64,000 nucleotides of DNA. It comes from Corynebacterium pseudopelargi. Its GTDB lineage: Bacteria; Actinomycetota; Actinomycetes; Mycobacteriales; Mycobacteriaceae. The notes beneath the pieces are model-generated. The model did not search any database. It saw nothing but the letters and a program-made list of their open reading frames with translations, and was not told the DNA's origin. Within the stretch, counting starts at the first letter, position 1; each line of letters begins with the position of its first letter. The stretch covers positions 1,488,001 through 1,552,000 of the forward strand of contig NZ_CP033898.1 in NCBI RefSeq assembly GCF_003814005.1. The letters run 5' to 3'. This document shows, one piece after another, positions 56,259 through 64,000 of this stretch. The position numbers were made by a program, and so were the translations under genes.

Positions 56259-57242
56259 TTAACGCTTCCTCGCCTTCGGATCAAGGGCGTCGCGTACCAC
56301 GTCGCCCATCATGATAAAGCTCAGCACCGTCGCGCCCAGGGCCATGGCTGGGTAGAACAACACCATTGGTTGGGTGCGCAGGGAGGCCTGTGCCTTAGCA
56401 ATGTCGCCACCCCAAGACACGATCGTGGGCGGCAGGCCAATACCAAGGAAGGACAAGGTTGCCTCGGCCACGATGAAGGTACCGAGTGCCACCGTTGCAT
56501 AAACGATGATGGGGGCAGCCGCATTGGGCAAGATGTGCTTGCCCAGGATGTACCACTTGCTTGCGCCAACGGCCTTGGCTGCGGTGACGAACTCTTCGTT
56601 CTTGGTGGCCATGACGGTGCCGCGGGTAATACGGGCAATCGAGGTCCAGCCGAAGAAGGCCAACACCACCACCACGGTAAGGATGGTGCGATATTCCTTG
56701 AATACCTGCATCACCACGATGGCAGCGAGCACCAGTGGGACGGCAAAGAAGATGTCGGTGATACGCGAGAGAATCGCATCGAGGATGCCACCGAAGTAGC
56801 CGGCGAGTGCGCCGATGGTGGTGCCGATGATAACCACGAGCAGTGTGGTGAGCACGCCTACGCTTACCGACGCCCGCGCGCCGTAGATCATGCGGGCATA
56901 AATATCGCAGCCCTGTCGATCAAATCCGAAGGGATGCCCTGCACTTGGCTTGTCCAGGGATTTGGAAAGCTCGCAGAAGGTCGGGTCGGTGGAGGTAAAA
57001 AGTTGGGGCACGATAGCCAGCAGCAGGGCTGCGGCAATCAAAATCGCAGAGACCCAGAACATGGGACGCTTGCGTAGGTATTTCCACGCTTCTCCCCACA
57101 CTGAGGTAGGGGCTGAATCATCGCGTACTGCGTCTACGGCACCGAGGCCAGTTTCATCGACCTCTGCCACGAAGCGCTCTTGACCGGGTAGTGGCTGATA
57201 GGTAGCCCGGTTATCCTGCGTGTTCTTGGATGAATTAGGCAT
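56259..57242 (-). CDS. oppC: Oligopeptide ABC transporter permease, OppC type
   Basis: A 327-residue permease. About 75 cytosolic N-terminal residues precede the first helix (PMFWVSAILIAAALLLAIVP). Five more helices follow, with the EAA-like loop AAKAVGASKWYILGKHILPN (binding the ATPase) and the OppC_N motif HPFGFDRQGCDIYARMIYG. The ATG at 57242 has AAGGAT upstream and overlaps the oppB stop by 8 nt. The length is normal. Confidence 0.93.
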   Translation of the reverse strand: MPNSSKNTQDNRATYQPLPGQERFVAEVDETGLGAVDAVRDDSAPTSVWGEAWKYLRKRPMFWVSAILIAAALLLAIVPQLFTSTDPTFCELSKSLDKPSAGHPFGFDRQGCDIYARMIYGARASVSVGVLTTLLVVIIGTTIGALAGYFGGILDAILSRITDIFFAVPLVLAAIVVMQVFKEYRTILTVVVVLAFFGWTSIARITRGTVMATKNEEFVTAAKAVGASKWYILGKHILPNAAAPIIVYATVALGTFIVAEATLSFLGIGLPPTIVSWGGDIAKAQASLRTQPMVLFYPAMALGATVLSFIMMGDVVRDALDPKARKR

Positions 57243-58161
57243 AGCGGATCCTTGGGTCGAGCAGGGCGTAGAGAAGGTCAACGATCAGATTGGCCACGAT
57301 GTAGACGATGACCAACACGGTGGTAAACGACACCACGGTGGTGGGCTCACCTTTGAGGATCGCCTGATAGATGGTGCCACCAACACCGTTGATGCCGAAG
57401 ATGCCCTCGGTAACGATCGCGCCACCCATGAGCGCACCAAGGTCGGTGCCGAGGAAGGTGACCACGGGGATCAGCGAGTTACGCAGCACATGCCGGCGAG
57501 TGACCTCTCCCCCGCTTAAGCCCTTCGCGCGTGCGGTGCGCACATAGTCTGCGCGGAGATTATCGGAGACCGATTGGCGGGTCAGTCGGATTACGTAGGC
57601 GCACGACAACGCGCCAAGAACCACCGCTGGCATGAGCAGTGACTTCACTGAAGCATTCGCGCCGACGGTCACCGGGAGGATTCCCCATTTCACGCCAACG
57701 AAGAACTGGAGCAAAAAGCCGATCACGAAGGAGGGAACAGCGATCACGAGCAGGGAGAGCACCAAGACGGTGGAATCGAAGAAGCCGCCGCGGCGCATAC
57801 CGGCGAACACGCCGAAGGCCACGCCGAGGATCATCTCGAAGATCAAGGCCATCACGGCCAATTTGATGGTCACAGGATAGGCATTGGCCATGACTTCGCT
57901 TACCGGCCGGCCTGAGAAGGTGGTGCCGAAGTCGAGGGTGAAAATGCCTTTGATGTACAGCAGGTATTGGACGATGAATGGTTTGTCCAGGTTGTATTCC
58001 GCCGTGAGTCTTGCTCTGGCTGCCTCTGTTAAGCCACGATCGCCACCAAGGGCCTCGATCGGGTCGCCGGGCATGAGAAAGACCATGGCGTACAGCAGCA
58101 GGGTGGCACCAAAAAATACAGGGATCATCTGTAAGATTCGGCGCCCAACGTAGCGCAACAT
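57235..58161 (-). CDS. oppB: Oligopeptide ABC transporter permease, OppB type
   Basis: A 308-residue permease with six helices. The N-terminus MLRYVGRRILQMIPVFFGATLLLY and the periplasmic loop MPGDPIEALGG are OppB/DppB signatures; the EAA-like loop is RTARAKGLSGGEVTRRHVLRN. It pairs with OppC in the membrane. SD AAAGGAAC before the ATG. The gap to the oppA stop (135 nt) contains two stem-loops that probably reduce read-through, so the binding protein can be made in excess. Confidence 0.93.
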   Translation of the reverse strand: MLRYVGRRILQMIPVFFGATLLLYAMVFLMPGDPIEALGGDRGLTEAARARLTAEYNLDKPFIVQYLLYIKGIFTLDFGTTFSGRPVSEVMANAYPVTIKLAVMALIFEMILGVAFGVFAGMRRGGFFDSTVLVLSLLVIAVPSFVIGFLLQFFVGVKWGILPVTVGANASVKSLLMPAVVLGALSCAYVIRLTRQSVSDNLRADYVRTARAKGLSGGEVTRRHVLRNSLIPVVTFLGTDLGALMGGAIVTEGIFGINGVGGTIYQAILKGEPTTVVSFTTVLVIVYIVANLIVDLLYALLDPRIRYA

Positions 58162-58200
58162 GGTGGTGTTCCTTTTAAGAATGTTCGGGTGGGTGTTACT

Positions 58201-58246
58201 CGAAAGTGTAAACTTTCGCCGATATGCAAAGCCCCGGCCGCCGGGG
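58201..58246 (-). other. Two stem-loops between oppA and oppB
   Basis: CGAAAGT-GTAA-ACTTTCG (58201-58218) and CCCCGG-CCG-CCGGGG (58232-58246). Neither has a T-tract. Intercistronic stem-loops after a binding-protein gene commonly stabilise its mRNA. Confidence 0.55.
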
Positions 58247-58296
58247 TGTGGCGACCGGGGGACATACCGTGAGCCGCAAGGCCTAGGGCAAGTGCA

Positions 58297-59871
58297 TTAC
58301 TTCTTTTCGACCGCAGCGTACTCAGGCAGCGAGTTCCAGCTAAAGGTCACGTTGCTGACCTTGTCGGAGGAACCACCGGTGACGTTGGAGTACCACAGCG
58401 GCACAGCAGGAAGGTCACGGAAGAGGATCTCTTCTGCCGACTGGTATTCCTTAATACCTTCTTCAACATCCTTCTTGTTCGCAGCCTTCTTCACCTTGGC
58501 GTCGAACTCTGGGTTGGAGTAATCACCATCGTTGGAAGAAGCGTTGGTGACGTAGAGGGGAACCAGGAAGTTTCCAATTGCCGGGTAGTCTGCCTGCCAA
58601 CCGGAGCGGAAAGCACCCTTGATGGTGCGCTTCTTCACGTCATCGCGCAGGGACTTGAAGTCTGGGTAGGGGTTACCCGAGGCCTCGATGCCGAGGTTGT
58701 TGCGAAGCTGGTTGCTCACAGCATCTGCCCATGCCTGGTGTCCGCCATCGGAGTTATAGGCAATGGTGAATTCGCCGGTGAACTTGGAAATGGCATCTGC
58801 CTTCTTCCACAGCTCCTTGGCCTTTTCGGGATCGAACTTCAGCACATCGGAGTTTTCCAGATCATCCTTGTAGCCATCGATCACCGGAGAGGTGAAGTCC
58901 TTGGCAGGGGTACGAGTGCCCTCGAAGATGGTCTTGGTTACCTCATCACGGTCAATGGCGTGGGAGATAGCCTGCCTGCGCAGCTTGCCTTCCTCGCCGC
59001 TGAAGTGCTCGAGCTTCTCGGGGATGGTGATGGACTGGAATACCGCTGCAGGCTGGTTTACTGCACGATCGCCCAACTCATCTTCAAAGGTGGAGAATGC
59101 GGAATCCGGAACGGCATCCAGCACATCCAAGTTGCCGGCGAGTAGGTCTGCGTAGGCTGCGTCTTGGGAGCTGTAGAAGATGAACTTCACGCCATCATTC
59201 TTGGCTTCGTTTTCGCCTTGGTACTTCTCATTGGGCACCAGGGTTGCAGATTCCTGGTGGTTCCATTCCTTGAGCACGTACGGGCCAGAACCCACCGGGT
59301 TTTCACCGGCACTGTCCAGATCTTCAAGCTGCTTCGAAGGCATGACAAAGAACGCGGTGTAGCCGAGGCGGGTGGGGAAATCCGATTCGGGTTGCTCAAG
59401 CTCGACGGTGAAGGTGCGGTCGTCGACCACCTTGAGGCCTTCGAGTTCTTTTACGCCTTCGCCGTAGCCCTTGATGGGCTCGAAGAAGAATTCATTCATC
59501 ATGCTGTTTGCCACAGCAGCGTTCCAGGTATCGACGTAGTCCTGGGCAGTGATCGGGCTGCCGTCGGAGAACTCAAGACCTTCTTTGAGCTTGATCTTGT
59601 AGGTCTTCTCGCCCTCCAAGTCGATGGACTCGGCTTGATCGTTGTGTGGCTTGCCGTCAATGTCGTAGTGCACCAAACCGGAGTAGAGCAGCTCGACAAT
59701 CCTGCCGCCGCCGGTTTCGTTCGTGTCGGCCGGGATCAAAGAATTCTGAGGCTCAGAACCATTCGCGGTGACGTAGTTTTCGCCTTCAGAGGCTCCGTCC
59801 GAGGAGCAGGCCGCCAGGCCTAAGACAACGGTGGCTGAGGTAGCAATCGCTACTGTCTTTTTCAGATGCAT
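58297..59871 (-). CDS. oppA: Oligopeptide ABC transporter substrate-binding lipoprotein
   Basis: A 524-residue family 5 solute-binding lipoprotein: signal peptide with lipobox LAAC (about residue 22), then the NGSEPQNSLIPADTNETGG binding-protein start, EGLEFSDGSPITAQDYVDTW and IAYNSDGGHQAWADAVSNQL, typical of OppA. Start ATG with AGGGAGAAG upstream. It is the first gene of the operon; the 121 nt before it contain its promoter, which I cannot place with confidence. Peptide specificity is unknown. Confidence 0.93.
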   Translation of the reverse strand: MHLKKTVAIATSATVVLGLAACSSDGASEGENYVTANGSEPQNSLIPADTNETGGGRIVELLYSGLVHYDIDGKPHNDQAESIDLEGEKTYKIKLKEGLEFSDGSPITAQDYVDTWNAAVANSMMNEFFFEPIKGYGEGVKELEGLKVVDDRTFTVELEQPESDFPTRLGYTAFFVMPSKQLEDLDSAGENPVGSGPYVLKEWNHQESATLVPNEKYQGENEAKNDGVKFIFYSSQDAAYADLLAGNLDVLDAVPDSAFSTFEDELGDRAVNQPAAVFQSITIPEKLEHFSGEEGKLRRQAISHAIDRDEVTKTIFEGTRTPAKDFTSPVIDGYKDDLENSDVLKFDPEKAKELWKKADAISKFTGEFTIAYNSDGGHQAWADAVSNQLRNNLGIEASGNPYPDFKSLRDDVKKRTIKGAFRSGWQADYPAIGNFLVPLYVTNASSNDGDYSNPEFDAKVKKAANKKDVEEGIKEYQSAEEILFRDLPAVPLWYSNVTGGSSDKVSNVTFSWNSLPEYAAVEKK

Positions 59872-59992
59872 CAGCTTCTCCCTGTGCGTATTCCAACGGT
59901 TGCTGTACTACAGAAGCTGCAGCAAAGCCTGGACTATGCGGTTCACTCTAGCAGCAGGCTCGGGGGTAAGAGGGAGAATCGGAACAAAAAAT

Positions 59993-60472
59993 TCAGACGT
60001 TTTCGGAAACCGGAGCGCCCATCCACCAACGCACATCGGGGGTAGGCATGACAGAAAAATGAAATTGTTCCTGTTTGGCCCAACGCTGCCAGAAAGGTAA
60101 ATATTCAGGATCGCGCGCTATGGCGCGAGCCTTGCGCCACTGCTCAGGACCATCAAAGACCACACTCAGCACCTCCCCTTTTGCGCGGGCAGCAGCAAGG
60201 GTGGCAGGAGTCAACGCTCCTACCCCTTCGATGATGAGGTGCTCGCCTTGTACATAGCGCCACGGGCCTTGGGTGTTGTTGTGCCAATCCCAGCAGCGAT
60301 AGCGGCCGTGGCCGATGATCTGTTCTGCCGCAATAGCACTGCCAGCAGCCAGTCCATCCCAGCCTGGGTACACATCGTCCATGCTCACCAAAGGCCAAGC
60401 AAGCAAAGAGGCAAGGCCTTTGGCAAAGGTCGTTTTTCCGGCGCCAGAGGGGCCGTCGATAAGCACAATCAT
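59993..60472 (-). CDS. P-loop kinase, uridine-kinase-like
   Basis: A 159-residue P-loop NTPase: Walker A IDGPSGAGKTTFAKGL (8-23), SMDDVYPGWDG (32-42; a uridine-kinase-like acceptor region) and IIEGVGALT. It resembles small nucleoside/vitamin kinases annotated as (d)NTPase or AAA; the true substrate is unknown. The ATG at 60472 overlaps the ecfT stop (ATGA), so it belongs to the ECF operon; the transported vitamin or its precursor is a natural candidate substrate. The longer frame to 60502 is not needed. Confidence 0.82.
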   Translation of the reverse strand: MIVLIDGPSGAGKTTFAKGLASLLAWPLVSMDDVYPGWDGLAAGSAIAAEQIIGHGRYRCWDWHNNTQGPWRYVQGEHLIIEGVGALTPATLAAARAKGEVLSVVFDGPEQWRKARAIARDPEYLPFWQRWAKQEQFHFSVMPTPDVRWWMGAPVSENV

Positions 60473-61299
60473 GCGCCAAATAACCGCAGGTAGCCCGACC
60501 AAGCCGCGATGGCCAAAGAAGCACTAGACAGGCACAAGCAGGAGGCCATGAGCACAACGTCTGGAAGATGCAAGGTTGAAGGGCGTGCCCAAGTGCGATT
60601 GGGATGGGCGCCAAAACCGCGGGCCTCCATGGCAGTCGATAGCTTGGCACCGCGCCTAAGTGTGAGCACCAACAGGCCGAAGGTGAGCGAAAAGGCCTTG
60701 CGCACCACGTTTTCTTCTCCAAGCCCCCTAGCCCGGCGCGCCCTGCGCATCGAAGCCCAATCCCTACGCGCTAAGCCCAACATGCGCCCGGCGGCCACCG
60801 CGCCGATCACGAAGCGTTCAGGCAATTTCAGGATTTGTGCGAGGCCATCGCCTAATTCGGTGGCATTGATATTGCTTAGCAGCACAATCGCTGGAAGCCC
60901 GAGCGCAAACACGCGCACCATCACCGCCAAGGCCAAGGAGATGGAGTTATCGGTGATGTGGGCAAAGCCGAAAGAGACATACTCTTTTCCCTCGGGCGCG
61001 CCATAGAGCAGCATGGAAGTCCCGGCTAAAGGTGCGGCGATACACAGCGGGAGGCTGCGTTTGAGCATGCGCTTCAGCCCTGGTCCGATGATCAACGCCA
61101 TCGCGATGGTGCCGGCCACTGCCACCGCAGAAGACACCACATCCACGCTCACCAGCAGCGGGGTGGCTAAGAGCATCAGGCCGAGAATGCGCGCGACGGG
61201 GTTAAAGGTAACCCGCACCTTCGCGTTGGGGGCAACCTCGCGGTGTTCTTGGCCGCTGGGTGTGAGGTTTTGGTTGGCATCAGGTGTTTGCTGCGTCAT
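60469..61299 (-). CDS. ykoC: ECF transporter transmembrane (T) component
   Basis: A 276-residue protein with a polar N-terminus of about 40 residues, then five to six hydrophobic helices. Two Ala-Arg-Gly-type coupling motifs are seen: RRARRARGLG (variant) and TAMEARGFG, which contact the ATPases in EcfT/CbiQ proteins. It overlaps the ATPase gene upstream (ATGA) and the kinase gene downstream (ATGA). The name follows the YkoEDC thiamine-precursor transporters of actinobacteria and is inferred from the operon, not shown. Confidence 0.85.
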   Translation of the reverse strand: MTQQTPDANQNLTPSGQEHREVAPNAKVRVTFNPVARILGLMLLATPLLVSVDVVSSAVAVAGTIAMALIIGPGLKRMLKRSLPLCIAAPLAGTSMLLYGAPEGKEYVSFGFAHITDNSISLALAVMVRVFALGLPAIVLLSNINATELGDGLAQILKLPERFVIGAVAAGRMLGLARRDWASMRRARRARGLGEENVVRKAFSLTFGLLVLTLRRGAKLSTAMEARGFGAHPNRTWARPSTLHLPDVVLMASCLCLSSASLAIAAWSGYLRLFGA

Positions 61300-62681
61300 A
61301 GCTGAATCTCCTGATCTCCGAGCGCGCGGCGGAATAGCGCATCGTGGGTAATAGAGCACACGCTTAAACCCTGGTCGCGCTGCTGGCTGAGCAGCTCCAC
61401 TAAGGCAAGGAAGGTTTTTCGGTCTTGGCCAAAGGTCGGCTCGTCGAGCAGCATGATCTTCGGCGAGTGAATCAACACGGTAGCCACCGAAAGCCTGCGC
61501 TTTTGCCCACCGGAAAGCGTAAAAGGATTGGCCTCGGCTAAGGCATCGAGGCCGAGGGTTTCTAGCACCTCATCGGCGCGGCGCTCATCGGCAGCGCTGA
61601 CCTCTCCCCTGGCACGCAAGCCCACCAGCATTTCCTCACGCACCGTCTTAGCCACAAACTGGTGCTCGGGATCTTGGAATACGTAGCCGATGCGCTGCGC
61701 TAGGGCTTGAGATTTCCATTTCCTTGGATCAAGCGTGGAGGTGCCAAAGAGTTCCTTGGAGGCTCGCACCTGCCCGCCGTGGGGATCAAGCAATCCGGCC
61801 AAGGTGAGCATGAGTGTGGTTTTCCCTGTGCCATTGGCCCCGGTAATCACCGTGGAACAGCCCCGCGGTAATTGGATCAGGCGCTGATGCCCAAGGGCAT
61901 GGTCCCAGCCATAACGTAGATCAATCCCTTCAAGCGCAGGGGCGTTGCTGGCACATTCGGGTTTGGCATCGGGCAGATCTGGATCTACGCCCGGCACCCA
62001 CACGCCTTCGGCTGCAAGGCGGGCGCCTTGTTGTTCGAGCACGGCCTCAGGTGTGCCGTCGGCAAGCACCCCTGTTTGGCCGATCACGATGATGCGATCT
62101 ACATGCTCAACCCAGGTGGCAACGCGGTGCTCGACCACAATCAGCGTGGTATCAAGCCGGCTTGCCGCTGCAACGACTTCTTCTACACCTTGGGGGTCGA
62201 GGTTGGCGGTGGGCTCATCCAACAGCACAATATCGGCGCCCATGGCCAGCACTCCTGCAAGGGCAAGGCGTTGTTTTTGGCCACCGGAAAGGGCGTGTGT
62301 GGGGTGATCAAGCGGCAAGTCAAGGCCTACTTGTTCGAGTGCTCGGGGTACGCGGCGCCAGATTTCCTCGCGCGGAATTTGTAGATTTTCGCAGCCAAAG
62401 GCCACGTCATCGCCTACTCGTTGGGAGATCACCTGCGCATCTGGGTCTTGCAGCACCATGCCGCAGATGCCCTGGACGTTGATGTGCCCGCTGTGTTCGC
62501 CCTCGTCTTCACCTAACAGCCCCGCGATCGAGTGCAGCAGCGTTGATTTGCCGGAACCAGATGCGCCAAGCAGCAGCACTTTTTCTCCGGCCTCAATATC
62601 AAAGCTGATGTTTTCTAGGGCAAAGCGCCGCCTGCTGGCGTGGCGGTAGGCGTAGTCCCGCAGGGAAATGTGGGGGCTCAT
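61296..62681 (-). CDS. ykoD: ECF transporter ATPase, two fused NBDs
   Basis: A 461-residue protein with two ABC ATPase domains: LGASGSGKSTLLHSI, LSGGQKQRLALAG, IVLLDEPTANLDP; then TGANGTGKTTLMLTL, LSGGQKRRLSVATV, IMLLDEPTFGQD. This is the EcfA-A' fusion of YkoD-type. The ATG at 62681 (MSPHISLRDY) is chosen; the open frame continues to 63044 but overlaps the divergent ClC gene. A purine-rich AAAGGAAC lies 12 nt upstream, further than usual. Confidence 0.9.
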   Translation of the reverse strand: MSPHISLRDYAYRHASRRRFALENISFDIEAGEKVLLLGASGSGKSTLLHSIAGLLGEDEGEHSGHINVQGICGMVLQDPDAQVISQRVGDDVAFGCENLQIPREEIWRRVPRALEQVGLDLPLDHPTHALSGGQKQRLALAGVLAMGADIVLLDEPTANLDPQGVEEVVAAASRLDTTLIVVEHRVATWVEHVDRIIVIGQTGVLADGTPEAVLEQQGARLAAEGVWVPGVDPDLPDAKPECASNAPALEGIDLRYGWDHALGHQRLIQLPRGCSTVITGANGTGKTTLMLTLAGLLDPHGGQVRASKELFGTSTLDPRKWKSQALAQRIGYVFQDPEHQFVAKTVREEMLVGLRARGEVSAADERRADEVLETLGLDALAEANPFTLSGGQKRRLSVATVLIHSPKIMLLDEPTFGQDRKTFLALVELLSQQRDQGLSVCSITHDALFRRALGDQEIQL

Positions 62682-62719
62682 GAGGTGAGGTTGTTCCTTT
62701 CGGCCTGAGCAGATGTGCC

Positions 62720-63826
62720 ATGCTGATGCGTATGAAAGATCGCCTGAGGGTTGCGCTGTGCGTGATACTCGCGGGAGTATCCGCAGGTCTTGTCGGCGCA
62801 GCGATGTCGTGGGGCATCCACGTGGTTGAAGCTCACCTGAGTGTGTGGCTGAGCCTCGTGCTTGGCATTGGCGCAGGTGTGCTGTGGTGGCAGGTGCGTC
62901 GCCGCAAAGATTCCAGTGCCTCGCAGCTTTTCGACGCCCTGGCGCAAACCATCGCCGTAGGCGCCGGTGCATCGCTGGGCCGTGAGCAAGCACCCCGACA
63001 AGTAGCGGCCCTGGTTGCCCGCAAACTGTGGATGCCGCCAACACAACGTGAAACCCTGGCGGCCGCGGCCGCCGGTGCTGGCTTGGCCGCGGTATATAAC
63101 ATTCCGCTGGCGGGTGTGCTGTACACCTTGGAAGTCATGCCCATTCGCCGCACGAAGCGTTTGTGTGTTTTTGCCATTGCTTGCTGTGGCATCGCCACGC
63201 TGACGGCCTGGCCCTTGCTGGGTGGCGGGGCCTTTTATTCCATTCCTGAGCCTCAAATCGATCAACGCACCATCTTGCTTATTGCCCCGGTGATCGCACT
63301 TGGCATGGGGCTGGGGTGGGTGTTTCGCCAAGGAGCCGTCCGGCAAGTTAGCGCGAGAGTGCAAGGCCCTTGGCTGATCCTGAGCGTGCCGGTGGCAATT
63401 GCTGCGGTGCTGCTTGTTGCCCAAGGGTTGCCGGAGGTTCCGGGCAATGGGCAATTGCTGCTAGATTTCACCTTCCATTCCCCCTTGCAGTGGCAACATG
63501 GCGCAGCGCTGGTGGCAGCAAAGCTGCTGCTTACTTGGCTATGCCTTCGTGCTGGTGCCGCCGGCGGCGTGCTTACTCCATCGCTTGCGGTAGGTGGTAC
63601 AGCAGGTGGTGTACTGGGCACGCTCTGCGGAGCTGATCCCCTCACCCTAGCGTTGGTGGGTGCGGCGAGCAGTTTGGCCACCACCCAGCGCGCACCACTG
63701 TTTGCTGCGGTGATGACGATCGAGCTGACACATCCTTCAGCACTGGTGAGCTGCCTGATGTTGGCTATTGCTATACCAATTTCCTTGCTTCACGCCCGGC
63801 GCCAAAGCGGTCCAACACACCGGTAG
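62720..63826 (+). CDS. ClC-family chloride channel/transporter, short form
   Basis: A 368-residue polytopic protein. GAGASLGREQAPRQ carries the ClC gating Glu (canonical GREGP), followed by AAAGAGLAAVYNIPLAGVLYTLE (the N-terminal half signature) and GAAGGVLTPSLAVGG in the second half. It is shorter than usual (420-450), and the first selectivity motif GSGIP is not recognisable, so the early helices may be missing or diverged. The exact start is uncertain: ATG 62720 or 62732. It sits on the opposite strand inside the ECF operon region, overlapping the S-component gene by 56 nt at its 3' end. Confidence 0.8.
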   Translation: MLMRMKDRLRVALCVILAGVSAGLVGAAMSWGIHVVEAHLSVWLSLVLGIGAGVLWWQVRRRKDSSASQLFDALAQTIAVGAGASLGREQAPRQVAALVARKLWMPPTQRETLAAAAAGAGLAAVYNIPLAGVLYTLEVMPIRRTKRLCVFAIACCGIATLTAWPLLGGGAFYSIPEPQIDQRTILLIAPVIALGMGLGWVFRQGAVRQVSARVQGPWLILSVPVAIAAVLLVAQGLPEVPGNGQLLLDFTFHSPLQWQHGAALVAAKLLLTWLCLRAGAAGGVLTPSLAVGGTAGGVLGTLCGADPLTLALVGAASSLATTQRAPLFAAVMTIELTHPSALVSCLMLAIAIPISLLHARRQSGPTHR

Positions 63827-64000
63827 CAGCCAGCGCCTTGACCAGGTAGTAGCCCACCACACCGGCCAAGATGGCACCGGAGATAGAAAGGCTGATCAGG
63901 TAGCTGACGTTAAACAGCACAGATTTGGCGTAGTTGGCTGAAAGGAAGAACTCCAGCACGAAGGCACCCACGCCAGCGCCTACGCCAGCTAGTGCAGCAA
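63771..64000 (-). CDS. ykoE: ECF transporter substrate-specific (S) component, C-terminal part (cut by window edge)
   Basis: The open frame runs from the right edge to a stop at 63771: AALAGVGAGVGAF, a helix (LISLSISGAILAGVVGYYLV) and a polar end KALAATGVLDRFGAGREARKLV. This resembles the C-terminus of YkoE-type S components, which bind hydroxymethylpyrimidine or thiamine. The start is beyond the window; a TPP riboswitch would be expected there if the assignment is right. The last 56 nt overlap the ClC gene on the opposite strand. Confidence 0.65.
   Translation of the reverse strand, partial: AALAGVGAGVGAFVLEFFLSANYAKSVLFNVSYLISLSISGAILAGVVGYYLVKALAATGVLDRFGAGREARKLV

Overview
The window is a chromosomal segment of a Corynebacterium (Actinomycetota, Mycobacteriales), not a plasmid or prophage. 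Three things point there. OdhA is the fused E2-E1 2-oxoglutarate dehydrogenase. The block folP / gpgS-like / DivIVA-like / DUF3117 / glgA / glgC / O-methyltransferase / sigE / anti-sigma / tatB / mrp / DUF1003 / MgtE-like / stress protein / odhA / fused ABC exporter / aroE runs in the order I recall for C. glutamicum and, in part, M. tuberculosis. mshB, lpqW and a succinylase-type dap cluster are also present. The species cannot be fixed from the sequence alone. No rRNA, tRNA, CRISPR array, transposase or integrase was seen.

Layout. 1-0.8 kb: start of a DEAD-box RNA helicase that runs off the left edge. 1-6.2 kb: a minus-strand galactose operon (galM, Na+/sugar symporter, small membrane protein, galT, galK). 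6.4-8.5 kb: a two-gene type II restriction-modification unit, with a C5-cytosine methyltransferase carrying an N-terminal MerR-like HTH and an Eco47II-like endonuclease. 8.5-15.2 kb: MFS exporter, an orphan gene with an SOS-like box, an acidic YbjN-like protein, an FhuF-like Fe-S protein coupled to a type B esterase with a Lys/Ala-rich tail, and a divergent aroE. 15.5-24.4 kb: a small putative membrane protein, a fused double ABC exporter and odhA. 24.4-31.9 kb: lipoprotein, stress protein, MgtE-N/CBS protein, DUF1003, mrp, tatB, the sigE/anti-sigma pair and an O-methyltransferase.

32-36.7 kb: glycogen genes glgC and glgA, then budA (acetoin) and a GH32-like protein that appears to lack all three catalytic residues. 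36.7-40.6 kb: RlmA-like methyltransferase, DUF3117, DivIVA-like protein, gpgS-like, folP and a LOG-family protein. 41-47.8 kb: lysine/diaminopimelate genes dapE, a divergent dapD paralogue, an amino-acid permease, dapD, GtrA, dapC and a 7Fe ferredoxin. 47.8-52.7 kb: membrane protein, mshB (mycothiol), lpqW and typA. 53.2-54.5 kb: secreted protein and DUF402 protein. 54.6-59.9 kb: a complete oligopeptide ABC operon (oppA-B-C-DF). 60-64 kb: an ECF vitamin transporter (T and A components plus a P-loop kinase), with the S component beyond an oppositely oriented ClC channel gene and cut by the right edge.

Two themes cross the window. Many genes lack a Shine-Dalgarno sequence and instead have a TANNNT -10 hexamer exactly 6-8 nt before the start codon, the signature of leaderless mRNAs. 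In the esterase/aroE pair a single palindromic TACAGTA lies midway between two divergent ATGs and can act as the -10 element in both directions. Gene ends are often marked by strong hairpins shared by convergent neighbours.
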